Shown here piece by piece: positions 8,103 to 16,077 of a stretch of 48,214 bases of DNA. Under the pieces are notes generated by a model. It was not told the origin of the DNA. It searched no databases and saw nothing but the letters and a program-made list of their open reading frames with translations. The position numbers and the translations under genes are program-made. Source of the stretch: Brevibacterium sp. p3-SID960 (GTDB lineage: Bacteria; Actinomycetota; Actinomycetes; Actinomycetales; Brevibacteriaceae); the NCBI RefSeq assembly GCF_025144725.1, contig NZ_JALXKS010000020.1, positions 1 through 48,214 of the forward strand, in the 5' to 3' direction. Positions within the stretch are counted from its first letter, which is position 1. Every line of letters starts with the position of its first letter.

Positions 8103-11100
8103 CTACTCACTTGACGGGCCGGATGATTCGGTGCGGTGAATTCGCTGAGAGATCACCTTTGAGACGCCGTCACCGTGCATGGTGACGCCGTAGAGGGCGT
8201 CGGCGATCTCCATCGTGCGCTTCTGGTGGGTGATGACGATGAGCTGGGAGGACTCCTGCAGCTCCTGGAATACCGTGAGCAGGCGCGAGAGGTTGAGGTC
8301 GTCGAGGGCGGCTTCGACTTCGTCCATGACGTAGAACGGGCTCGGCCGGGCCTTGAAGATCGCCACGAGCATCGCGATCGCCACCAGGGAGCGCTCACCG
8401 CCGGAGAGCAGCGAGAGCCGTTTGACCTTCTTGCCGGCCGGGCGAGCGTAGACGTCGACGCCGGTGGCGAGCATGTCATCGGGTTCGGTGAGTTCGAGCC
8501 GGCCCTCGCCTCCCGGGAAGAGCCGGGAGAAGATGTCGGCGAACTCCCGCTGGGTGTCGGCGAATGCCTCGGCGAAGACGGCACGGACGTGCTCGTCGAC
8601 GTCGTCGACGAGCCCCAGCAGGTCGCGCCGGCTCGTCTCGATGTCGTTGATCTGCTTTTCGAGGTAGTCGTGGCGCTCCTTGAGCGCGGCGTACTCCTCC
8701 AACGCCAGCGGGTTGACCGCGCCGATCTTCTTCAGCTCCTTTTCGGCAGCGGCATGCGCTTTCTCGACATCGGCGCGGACATAGGGCACCTCGCCGGCCG
8801 AGCCGTCGTCGTCACCGGCAGTCTCGTCCAGGACCGGCACCGGCATGTGCGGTCCGAACTGGTCGACGAGGTTCTCTGGGGACAGGCCGATATCCTCGCG
8901 TGCCCGGCGGTTGAGCTCATCAAGGGCGAGGACGAACCGCTCGCGTGCCAGCTGGGCTTGGTGTTCGGCATCAGTGACGGCGACGAGCTCTTCGGACTGG
9001 CTGACGCGGGATTCGCGCAGCCGGCGCAGCTCGTCGTCGAGCTGTTCGTGCCGGGTCTTCGATTCGGCCAGTTCGGCCTCGGCGCGGGCTTCGATGTCCT
9101 TGAGCCGGGTGGCGAGCGCATCGGCGAGTCGTTCGATGACGCGGGCGGATTCTGCCTGGGCGCGCCGCCGTGCTGCGGCCCGGGCGGCTTGGGCGCGGGC
9201 GTCCTCCTCTTGCTTGGCTGCCCGTTCGAGGCCGCGGATCCGGTCGGTAAGGAAGCCGACGCGGTCGCTGAGTCCGCGTTCGGCGATGCGGGCTTCCATC
9301 ACCTCATCGCCAAGTCCTGCGACGCGTGCGGCGAGTCGGTCGCGTTCGCTCGTGTCCGGTTCGTCCTCGACGTGGTCGGTGTTGGCCCGCAGAGCGGTTT
9401 CGGCGCGTTCGAGTTCGGCTTCGGCCTTCGCGATGTCGTCGCTGATCCTGCTGCGGGTCTCCCCGGTGCCGGCGAGGGTTGTGCTCAGACGCTGGACTTC
9501 CTCTGCTGCGCGGGAGACTTCCTGACCGACGGCCACGATCTGCGCATCGGAGGCATACAGCTTCTCCAGCGCCTCGTCCACTGCGGTCTGAGCCTGGCTG
9601 ATGCCGGGTTCGGCATCAGCCAGGCGCTTCTCGACGGCGGCCAGCGACTGGTCGAGTGCCTCGACCTTCTCGACGGTTTCGACCAGCGCCTGGCGTGAGG
9701 CGATGCGCGCGCCCTCACCGGAGCTGGCCCGGGCCACCCGGAAGGGTGAGAACACCTCACCGGCCGGGGTGACGAAGGTCTTTCCGCCGGCGTCGCGGGC
9801 GCGTGCGGCGGCGGTGTCTGCGGAGTCGACAACGATGACCTCGCCGAGGCTGGCCCTCAGCAGTGCCGCCAGGCCGGGGTGGCTGGTGGAGACGAGGTCG
9901 AGTGCTGCCATTCCGCGGCTCAGATCGGAGGCTTCCGCTCCCGAGGCGGTGGTCGCCGGTGCACCCGTCTTGCCCGTGGCAGCGTTCGGCGGTCCGGCGA
10001 CGACGAGGTCGACGTCGGTGTCCTCGCCGACGTGGGTGAGCACGGCGAGCGCGGCATCGATGTCGTCGACGACGACAGCTCCGGCGAGTTCGCCGAGGAC
10101 AGCGGTGATCGCGGTTTCGCAGCCGGGGGTGATGTCGAGCTGATCGCCGACGGCACTCTGGATGCCGGGCAGTCCGCTGTCGAGCAGCTCAGCGGTCTCG
10201 GCGGCCAGCCGGGTGCTCATCTGCAGCGCCTCGACCCGGGCCTTGGCCTGGCCGAGTTCGGTGCGGATCTCGTCGCGTTCAGCTTCGTCCAGCGACTTCG
10301 TCTCCTGCAGAGCGTTGAGCTTCTCAAGTGCCGCTTCGTGGGCTTCGTCGAGCGCGGTCTCCCCGGATTCGGTGTCCTGCGCCTGCTGCTGCGCTGAGGC
10401 CAGTGCCGTCTTCGCCTCGTCGAGCCTGCTGGTGAGGGACGATTCCTGTTCGTCGAGGCCTGCGAGCTGGCGTTGGGCATCGGCGAGGGTCTTGCGGGCG
10501 ACATCGCGGGCGGATTCGACGCTGGAGCGCTCCCGCAGCCGCTGGGCGATGCGCTGCCGCTGGACGGTGAGCTGCTGCTCGGCTTCCTCGAGCTTCCCCG
10601 CCGCTTCATCGCGCCGGGTGGTGAGCTCGGCGAGTTCGGCGGCTTTCTGCTTGTGATCGGCTGCCACGGTTTCGAGTTCCTCTTCGAACTTCGCAGCCCT
10701 GGCACGGATCGCATCGGGGCTGTCGCCGCCGCTGCGTTCGACCGGGGCCTGTTCGAGGAACCCGATCCGGTCGCCTGCCCGCTGGGCCAGCGCGATGGCG
10801 CGGGTGGCGCGGTTGCCGGCGGTGCGCAGCCGGGTGCGGATCGCCTCGGCGCCGGAGTCGTGGTCACGCAGCTGTGTTTCGACCGCGCGGATCCGCTCGT
10901 CGATGTCGGTGAGTGCGGCCTGCAGCTGTTCGCGGCGCTGCTGGGAGTCCTCGGGCCCGGTGATGGTCTCCAGCCGGGCCTGGACTTGGACGATGTCGTC
11001 GGCGAGCAGCCGGGCGGCGGTGTCGCGCAGGGTGGCCTGCACGACGGCGGCGCGTTTGGCTGCTTTGGCCTGCCGGCCGAGCGGGCCGAGCTGCCGGGCG

Positions 11101-11693
11101 AGTTCGGCGCGCAGGTCGGCGACCCGATCGAGGTTGGTCTGCAGACCGGTGAGCTTGCGCAGCGCCTTGTCCTTGCGGCGGCGATGCTTGAGCACCCCGG
11201 CTGCCTCTTCGATGAAGCCGCGGCGCTCGAGTGGGTCGGCGTGCAGGATCTGGTCGAGCCGGCCCTGCCCGACGATGACGTGCATCTCCTTGCCCAGACC
11301 GGAGTCGTTGAGCAGCTCCTGGATGTCGAGCAACCGGGCCGACGCACCATTGACGGCGTACTCGCTGCCGCCGGTGCGGAACAGCGTCCGGGAGATCGTC
11401 ACCTCGGTGTACTCGATCGGAATCGCACCGTCGGTGTTGTCGATCGTCAGCGACACCTCGGCGCGTCCGAGGGCCTGCCGAGAGGAGGTGCCGGCGAAGA
11501 TGACGTCGTCCATCTTCCCGCCGCGCAGATTCTTCGCCCCCTGCTCCCCCATCACCCAGGCCAGCGCGTCGACGACGTTGGACTTGCCCGAGCCGTTGGG
11601 CCCGACGACACAGGTGATGCCGGGTTCGAAGGCGAGCGTGGTGGCTGAGGCGAAGGACTTGAAACCGCGCAGCGTCAGCGACTTCAGGTACAT
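8103..11693 (-). CDS. smc: Chromosome segregation protein SMC
   Basis: Condensin ATPase that organises and separates chromosomes with ScpA/ScpB. The 1196-residue length is normal. Walker A is GPNGSGKSN at residues 31-39. It is followed by long Glu/Arg/Ala-rich coiled coils and a Gly-rich hinge in the middle (GLPGIQSAVGDQL begins it). The signature LSLLSGGERSLVA and Walker B FYVMDEVEAALDD lie near the C-terminus. The start ATG 11693 has CTCCT (AGGAG on the minus strand) at 11702-11706. The first 56 bases around this start are duplicated at 13039-13094. Confidence 0.97.
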   Translation of the reverse strand: MYLKSLTLRGFKSFASATTLAFEPGITCVVGPNGSGKSNVVDALAWVMGEQGAKNLRGGKMDDVIFAGTSSRQALGRAEVSLTIDNTDGAIPIEYTEVTISRTLFRTGGSEYAVNGASARLLDIQELLNDSGLGKEMHVIVGQGRLDQILHADPLERRGFIEEAAGVLKHRRRKDKALRKLTGLQTNLDRVADLRAELARQLGPLGRQAKAAKRAAVVQATLRDTAARLLADDIVQVQARLETITGPEDSQQRREQLQAALTDIDERIRAVETQLRDHDSGAEAIRTRLRTAGNRATRAIALAQRAGDRIGFLEQAPVERSGGDSPDAIRARAAKFEEELETVAADHKQKAAELAELTTRRDEAAGKLEEAEQQLTVQRQRIAQRLRERSSVESARDVARKTLADAQRQLAGLDEQESSLTSRLDEAKTALASAQQQAQDTESGETALDEAHEAALEKLNALQETKSLDEAERDEIRTELGQAKARVEALQMSTRLAAETAELLDSGLPGIQSAVGDQLDITPGCETAITAVLGELAGAVVVDDIDAALAVLTHVGEDTDVDLVVAGPPNAATGKTGAPATTASGAEASDLSRGMAALDLVSTSHPGLAALLRASLGEVIVVDSADTAAARARDAGGKTFVTPAGEVFSPFRVARASSGEGARIASRQALVETVEKVEALDQSLAAVEKRLADAEPGISQAQTAVDEALEKLYASDAQIVAVGQEVSRAAEEVQRLSTTLAGTGETRSRISDDIAKAEAELERAETALRANTDHVEDEPDTSERDRLAARVAGLGDEVMEARIAERGLSDRVGFLTDRIRGLERAAKQEEDARAQAARAAARRRAQAESARVIERLADALATRLKDIEARAEAELAESKTRHEQLDDELRRLRESRVSQSEELVAVTDAEHQAQLARERFVLALDELNRRAREDIGLSPENLVDQFGPHMPVPVLDETAGDDDGSAGEVPYVRADVEKAHAAAEKELKKIGAVNPLALEEYAALKERHDYLEKQINDIETSRRDLLGLVDDVDEHVRAVFAEAFADTQREFADIFSRLFPGGEGRLELTEPDDMLATGVDVYARPAGKKVKRLSLLSGGERSLVAIAMLVAIFKARPSPFYVMDEVEAALDDLNLSRLLTVFQELQESSQLIVITHQKRTMEIADALYGVTMHGDGVSKVISQRIHRTESSGPSSE

Positions 11694-11709
11694 CGCCTCA
11701 GCTCCTCTC
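11654..11709. repeat. 56-bp direct repeat, copy 1 (smc start)
   Basis: Covers the smc ribosome binding site and the first codons. It matches 13039-13094 at 55 of 56 positions (the mismatch is G 11701 versus A 13086). The offset is 1385 bases. Confidence 0.95.
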
Positions 11710-11804
11710 GACGGTCCGTTGTGCCCCTGCGTCCACCCTGCCGGTGGGGACAGGCGGGGATTCTCCCCGAAAGTCTACCGTTCAGCCTGGTAGCGGGGAT
11801 CTGA

Positions 11805-11845
11805 CCAGTCTGATTGGGGGCGGACCGCACCAGTCTGATTGGGGG
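11805..11845. repeat. Two exact 16-bp copies, 25 bases apart
   Basis: CCAGTCTGATTGGGGG lies at 11805-11820 and 11830-11845, between the stop of the orphan gene and smc. The 194-base gap (11710-11903) shows nothing else clear. The motif could be a regulator site for smc or part of the inserted segment. Confidence 0.8.
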
Positions 11846-11903
11846 CTGGCGATCGGGGATCTCTTCCGCGGTGGAGGGATGCAGACGCTGTTGTCTGCGG
11901 GAG

Positions 11904-12905
11904 TCAGGCGCTGATCTCCTTCGGCGGCACCGCTGCGGCCAGAGCACCGCCGACGGTGTGTCCCCACATTGCGGGAAGCGCTGTGGGAAAGATCCGAAGC
12001 GCATCCGCCTCGCCCACGCGAGCACTTGTCGCCACGATCGCACCGCGCCCTGACGGCACACCTTCAACGTAGATCGACGGCGGTTCCTCACCACGTTCGA
12101 TCTGGGCGAGAGCGAGCCGGAGACGGTCGGAGAGGTACGAGACGTCAGCTGGGGCGAAGTGGTCTGCGATTCGCGACGCATAGGCTTCCACTGTGACCCC
12201 GGAATGGGTGTCCATCCCGAGCTGCTCGGCTGTCTGCAGGACGAGGGCGTGGATCCACTCCGTGACAGCGCCGTTGGACAGCGCTGTCACACGCAGCGTG
12301 TCGGGCTGGCCGGACGCATCGTGGACTTCGAAGAGCGCGAAGAGAGCGTCACCCATCAGATCGTGGCGCGTCGTCGAGGACAGCCTCAGGTGGACATCGG
12401 ACATGCCGTTGATCGCAGCGGAATGCACCCCGGCTGCAACTGACGTCCGATTGTTCGCGGCGTAGCCCAGGCCGAAGGACTGGCCGAACATGCTGAATTG
12501 ATGCGCGAGGGTCCCCCGAGCTTCACCAGCGGTCTTCTCGTCGAAGTGGCGCTCGACCTCCAGCACACGATGAGTATCGAGCCGCATCACTGCGTCAGAC
12601 GAATACGCTTCTGTCGCTGCTCGTGCCAGAAGCTGCTCGGCATGAGCGGCCAGTGAGTTCGCAGTTGCCCAGTCATCGCGATTGATGCGCCTGGCCCGCA
12701 TTTCACTGGTGACTCCCACCAGCAAGAGGATGAGACCGACGACCCACACAACCCAGGTCGGCGAGAGGACGAACAGTGCCGCGGCACCTCTATCGGAACC
12801 TGCGAATGCAACCGCGAGCGCAATGATGAAGATGAGGATCGCGACGAGCAGGGAGCCGACGACAAGTGACTTACGGTGCAGGTGGCGGCGCGCACGGCAG
12901 CACAT
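11904..12905 (-). CDS. Orphan two-TM protein of unknown function
   Basis: A 333-residue protein I do not recognise. Two membrane segments lie near the N-terminus (about 13-36, VVGSLLVAILIFIIALAVAF, and 43-65, LFVLSPTWVVWVVGLILLLV). They are followed by about 265 residues of soluble protein with a helical start, a mixed middle and a Gly/Ala-rich end. The N-terminus has Cys-Cys and many Arg/His residues. No good ribosome binding site precedes ATG 12905, so the start may be wrong. The gene lies in a 1.3-kb segment bounded by copies of the smc start, which points to later insertion. No function is claimed. Confidence 0.6.
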   Translation of the reverse strand: MCCRARRHLHRKSLVVGSLLVAILIFIIALAVAFAGSDRGAAALFVLSPTWVVWVVGLILLLVGVTSEMRARRINRDDWATANSLAAHAEQLLARAATEAYSSDAVMRLDTHRVLEVERHFDEKTAGEARGTLAHQFSMFGQSFGLGYAANNRTSVAAGVHSAAINGMSDVHLRLSSTTRHDLMGDALFALFEVHDASGQPDTLRVTALSNGAVTEWIHALVLQTAEQLGMDTHSGVTVEAYASRIADHFAPADVSYLSDRLRLALAQIERGEEPPSIYVEGVPSGRGAIVATSARVGEADALRIFPTALPAMWGHTVGGALAAAVPPKEISA

Positions 12906-13038
12906 CAGGGGTGGAGTGCATATCTTTGATCATATGCGGTCGCGAGCCGTATTCGGTGAATCCCCGGGGCAGGCCTTGCCCTTCAGTGGGATCAATGCGC
13001 CTTGCCGGCACCGATCACGCCAGCAGTCCAGCCGCTCG

Positions 13039-13094
13039 AGGACTTGAAACCGCGCAGCGTCAGCGACTTCAGGTACATCGCCTCAACTCCTCTC
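13039..13094. repeat. 56-bp direct repeat, copy 2 (displaced smc start)
   Basis: Carries the smc ribosome binding site and the first 12 codons. It then runs out of smc sequence. Read on the minus strand from 13077 it would make a 28-residue chimera that begins MYLKSLTLRGFK. It is a scar of the event that placed 11710-13038 in front of smc. Confidence 0.95.
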
Positions 13095-13194
13095 TGTGGT
13101 CGGGGCCTGTGTCATGCCTGCGGTGACATTGTGTGAAAATCTGCCCTCTGAGCAGACGCGCCGGTCCTGACCAGCCGCAACAGCTTCGGAGGAT

Positions 13195-13253
13195 CGCGGA
13201 TCCGCGTGGGTTGCTCGAACGCTGCGAGCGCGAGGACTGACGCTCTATAGAGC
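13195..13253. promoter_or_regulatory. Two perfect 12-bp palindromes upstream of yefM
   Basis: CGCGGATCCGCG (13195-13206) and GCTCTATAGAGC (13242-13253) are perfect palindromes in the 215-base gap before yefM. The second contains TATAGA, which could serve as a -10 box, but no convincing -35 is at the right distance. Function is open. Confidence 0.3.
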
Positions 13254-13262
13254 CTCTGTTAC

Positions 13263-13285
13263 GTGGTACCATTAACCAGTACCAC
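13263..13285 (+). promoter_or_regulatory. Candidate operator of the yefM-yoeB operon
   Basis: GTGGTAC (13263-13269) and GTACCAC (13279-13285) form an inverted repeat with a 9-base centre, 25 bases before yefM. YefM antitoxins are known to autoregulate by binding short palindromes with a TGTAC-like core. This dyad is the likely counterpart here, by inference. Confidence 0.5.
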
Positions 13286-13309
13286 TCATTCGAGGGAAGG
13301 AAGCGGCCC

Positions 13310-13579
13310 ATGTCCATCAGCGCTAGCGAAGCCCGCAAGACCCTGTTCCCCCTCATCCAGCGCGTCAACGATGACCGGGAGGCCGTGGAGATCGTCTCCC
13401 GGAAGGGCAACGCCGTCCTCATGCCAGCCGACGAGTACTCTGCATGGCAGGAGACCGCCTACCTGTTCCGCTCGCCCGCAAACGCCCGTCGGCTGCTCGA
13501 TTCCTACGAGCGCGCCACCTTGGGCAGGACCGAGGTGCACGAACTTGACCGCACCGACGATGCGGACAGGGGCGCCTGA
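13310..13579 (+). CDS. yefM: Antitoxin of the Phd/YefM family
   Basis: An 89-residue antitoxin. It begins MSISASEARKTLFPLIQRVN, the standard DNA-binding start of YefM. Next come a beta hairpin (AVEIVSRKGNAVLMPADEY) and a C-terminal toxin-binding helix (RSPANARRLLDSYERA). It neutralises the downstream YoeB toxin and represses the operon. GGAAGGAAG upstream is the ribosome binding site. The stop is directly followed by the toxin start. Confidence 0.92.
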   Translation: MSISASEARKTLFPLIQRVNDDREAVEIVSRKGNAVLMPADEYSAWQETAYLFRSPANARRLLDSYERATLGRTEVHELDRTDDADRGA

Positions 13580-13834
13580 GTGCGCCTGGTCTGGGACAGG
13601 TCCGCCTGGGAGGACTACACGTACTGGCAGACTGCTGACCGGAAGGTCCTCAAGCGAATCAATACGCTCATCGATGCCTGCCTGCGCGAGCCCTTCGCCG
13701 GGATCGGCAAGCCGGAGCAGCTCAAGTACGGCGCTCAGGGGGCCTGGTCGCGTCGGATCACTGAGGAGCACAGGCTTGTGTATCTTGTCGACGGTGACGA
13801 CGTGGTGATCTTGCAGGCTCGCTACCACTACTGA
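13580..13834 (+). CDS. yoeB: YoeB-type mRNA interferase toxin
   Basis: An 84-residue toxin that cleaves mRNA at the ribosome. The family signature is complete: an N-terminal strand MRLVWDRSAWEDYTYW, KRINTLIDACLREPF, GKPEQLKY, then WSRRITEEHRLVY and the terminal CRYHY-like ARYHY, which carries the catalytic His-Tyr end. The start is GTG 13580, directly abutting the antitoxin stop. The pair lies next to the broken mutM and the smc scar. Confidence 0.92.
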   Translation: MRLVWDRSAWEDYTYWQTADRKVLKRINTLIDACLREPFAGIGKPEQLKYGAQGAWSRRITEEHRLVYLVDGDDVVILQARYHY

Positions 13835-13906
13835 GTTTGATCACTGGAGAGTTCGACTTCGGCATGGGCGGCTCGCTCGTGCCAGAGCCCGGCCTCACGT
13901 GCAGGC

Positions 13907-14053
13907 TCAGCGCTGTGGTTTCTGGCACTGCAGGCAGATGTGTGTGCCGCGGCCGCCGACGACGAGGCGGGTGATGAGGGTGCCGCAGCGCAGGCACGGC
14001 TGCCCGGTGCGGCCGTAGACGCCGAGCGACCGGTCGAAGTAGCCCGACTTCCC
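13907..14053 (-). pseudogene. mutM: Displaced C-terminal part of the resident mutM (zinc finger)
   Basis: On the minus strand, codons from [10 protein letters not shown] to the stop encode the MutM C-terminal end. The zinc finger has both cysteine pairs (QPCLRCG and HICLQCQ). There is no start or N-terminal domain; upstream of GGG 14053 the frame runs into unrelated AT-richer DNA. It fits exactly the part missing from the mutM piece at 20394-21173. I read it as the other half of one gene split by the 6.3-kb island. Confidence 0.85.
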
Positions 14054-14080
14054 ACGATAGATACATTGAAAAACTAGGAG

Positions 14081-14112
14081 CCTCTGAAGGTGGCGTTTCC
14101 GCTGGTCAGAGG
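14081..14112. repeat. Short inverted repeat at the left edge of the island
   Basis: CCTCTGA (14081-14087) and TCAGAGG (14106-14112) are complementary arms with an 18-base centre. They lie just inside the left junction with mutM. The wider 14054-14273 gap shows nothing else I can name. Confidence 0.35.
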
Positions 14113-14273
14113 ATACTTCACGGTGCGACGACGCGTGAAGGACGCGCACTGCCTACACACCAGAGTACGGCCTCAGGACTTCAACATGTCAACGGCCCGG
14201 TCGAAGGAAGAATCGGGCATCCGTGACCGTGCGCACAGGATGCCTCCGCCAACGAAGATGGGCACTGCGTCGG

Positions 14274-14613
14274 CTACGACGCAGTGCCGGCCTCCCCTTC
14301 TCTTCTTCTCTTGGCGTCCTGTTCGAGCAGGTGGTCCGTGAAGACCTTGGCGATGAACGTCGTCTGCTCCCGCGTCAGCGGCGGCGCGGCCTGGCGGATC
14401 TTCCGGACGTGCTCGGCGTGCGCGGTCAGGCCGAACGCCCGGGTCCAGGTCGGAGACCCGGATCAGCGTCTTGATGACCATGCGTCCGTCGCGTCCGTCC
14501 ACCTTCTCGGTCCGGGCTGGGAGCCTGCCCTGCCAGACGCGCCGCCAGCTGCTCTTGCTGCAGCCGTGGCGCTCTGCCGAGGCGGCGACGTCGAGCCATT
14601 CGTCCACGGCCAT
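14274..14613 (-). pseudogene. Frameshifted small protein of unknown function
   Basis: The first frame starts at ATG 14613 and gives MAVDEWLDVAASAERHGCS and on to VIKTLIR. Near 14460 the protein-like sequence continues in a different frame (GLTAHAEHVRKIRQAAPPLT, then FTDHLLEQDAKRRR) to a stop at 14274. The joined product is about 113 residues. The DEWLDV segment with a following basic helix suggests a DNA-binding N-terminus, but the family is not recognised. Either a 1-base indel has killed it or there is programmed frameshifting. Confidence 0.45.
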
Positions 14614-14628
14614 CGGCCAGGGTTGTGG

Positions 14629-15546
14629 TCACTCGGTTTCTGCGCTCTGGCGGTCGTCGGCAGAGCGCGCTGGCTCCGGGGCGCAGCAGTCTGCCTCAGT
14701 CTTCCGGAGGCTGGCGCGGCGGCGACGGCTGAGGGTCCCGATCAGCAGCACGACGATCACGGCGGCGACGGACACTCCGGTGACGACACCGACGTGTCCT
14801 TGGACCCAGCCCGACACCGCAGTGGCGACTCCGGCGACGGCGTTGGTGCGACTGGAGGCGGCAGCGTCGCCGGTGGCGGCCGGGTACCAGTACCAGGCCA
14901 GATAGGCACCGGCGAGTACGAGGACGAAGGCAGTAATCCTGGGCCCATAGCGCGCCAGCGATGCGATGCGTCGCGACAGCGCCGAACCTGCTGCGGCGGC
15001 GGCAACGGCGACGATCAGCAAGACGGTGGCAGAGCCCGCGGCGTACACGCCGAACACGAGGAGCAGCCCTGCGAAGCTGGCTGTGGCCTGGGCCTGCGCG
15101 ATGACGGCCAGGAGTACGCCGAAGGTGCACGACAGCGACGCCACGGCGTAGCCGACCCCGAAGAGGACCATGCGTGCGGTGCTCGGAGGGCGGTCCGTGA
15201 CTCGGGAAGGGATGCTGGGCAGTCGGAGCGAGAAAGACCGGCCTGTCAGCATCGCCGCGCCGAACAGGACGAGCACGACGCCGACGGCGAGCCCCAGCAC
15301 GGGAGCGGCCTGGATCAGGCTCCGCGCTCCGGCGCTCACAGCGATGCCTGCCAGCGCGAGCGTTCCCGCGAACCCGATGGTCACCGCGACGCCGGCACGC
15401 AGCGACCGCAGGAGTCGCACCGGTGCCGGGGAGGAGGAGGCGTCCCCGAGCGCGTGGGTGATCCACGCCGGGAGCAGGGCAAAGCCGCAGGGATTGACCG
15501 GGGCGATCATCCCGGCGGCGAAAGCGAGCGCGAGAAGTCCACCCAT
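14629..15546 (-). CDS. ccdA: CcdA-type thiol-disulfide membrane transporter
   Basis: A 305-residue polytopic membrane protein of the CcdA/DsbD-transmembrane family, which carries reducing power from cytoplasmic thioredoxin across the membrane. The two redox cysteines are visible in NPCGF (TM1) and SLSCTFGV. The C-terminus ends with a cytoplasmic tail carrying a vicinal pair, DCCAPEP (Cys287-288). It is the last gene of the mer operon and begins 4 bases after the thioredoxin-like lipoprotein gene. The natural reading is that it keeps that lipoprotein reduced; this is inferred from gene order. Confidence 0.85.
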   Translation of the reverse strand: MGGLLALAFAAGMIAPVNPCGFALLPAWITHALGDASSSPAPVRLLRSLRAGVAVTIGFAGTLALAGIAVSAGARSLIQAAPVLGLAVGVVLVLFGAAMLTGRSFSLRLPSIPSRVTDRPPSTARMVLFGVGYAVASLSCTFGVLLAVIAQAQATASFAGLLLVFGVYAAGSATVLLIVAVAAAAAGSALSRRIASLARYGPRITAFVLVLAGAYLAWYWYPAATGDAAASSRTNAVAGVATAVSGWVQGHVGVVTGVSVAAVIVVLLIGTLSRRRRASLRKTEADCCAPEPARSADDRQSAETE

Positions 15547-15549
15547 GGC

Positions 15550-16077
15550 TCAGGCCCCGGCCTTCTCGAGCTCGGCGACGATCGTGCCGGCGGCGGGGTC
15601 GGTGGCGCGGAATGTCACCTTGCCGTCGGCGTCGACGATGATCAGGGTGGACAGCGCGGCGACGTCGAAGCGCTGCGACAGGACCGCGCCCTCGTCGATG
15701 GCGGCGGGGACGTGTTCGGCCTCGACGTACTCCATGAAGCCCTCAATGGTCTCCTTGGGCTCGCGCGGATCCATGTCGACGGCGAGGAACTGTGCATCAG
15801 TGCCGTTGTCCTCGGCGCTGGCGGCGGCTTCACCGAGGGACCGGACGCCGCCGACGCATTCGCCGCAGCCGACGGAGAAGAAGAACACGGCGGTGGGCTT
15901 CCCAGCGGCTGGCAGGCTGACCTGCTGGCCGTCGATACTGGTCACGGGTGCGGGCGAGCCGGCGTCCGCGGAGGACCCGTCCTCGTCGGCGCTACCACAG
16001 GCACTCAAGGCCAGAGAACCCACGATCAGGAGGCCTGCGAGCGAAAGGGTTGTGCGGCGGGTGAGGGATATCGTCAT
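15550..16077 (-). CDS. Thioredoxin-fold lipoprotein (TlpA/redoxin-like)
   Basis: A 175-residue exported protein. A signal peptide ends in the lipobox LSAC (Cys27), then an acidic Ser/Gly linker and a thioredoxin-like domain. Its active site is VGCGECVGG (Cys71-Gly-Glu-Cys74), and a later segment reads TLIIVDADGKVTF. It would be anchored outside the membrane. The gene overlaps the preceding MerT/MerF-like gene by 4 bases and is followed by ccdA. The three probably act together as an extracytoplasmic dithiol system, possibly binding or passing Hg(II) in the place usually taken by MerP. That role is inference. Confidence 0.85.
   Translation of the reverse strand: MTISLTRRTTLSLAGLLIVGSLALSACGSADEDGSSADAGSPAPVTSIDGQQVSLPAAGKPTAVFFFSVGCGECVGGVRSLGEAAASAEDNGTDAQFLAVDMDPREPKETIEGFMEYVEAEHVPAAIDEGAVLSQRFDVAALSTLIIVDADGKVTFRATDPAAGTIVAELEKAGA

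Noticed and set aside
8175..9698. Long plus-strand frame opposite smc (507 residues)
   Set aside because: It mirrors the SMC coiled-coil codons, has no recognisable motif and lies wholly inside smc.
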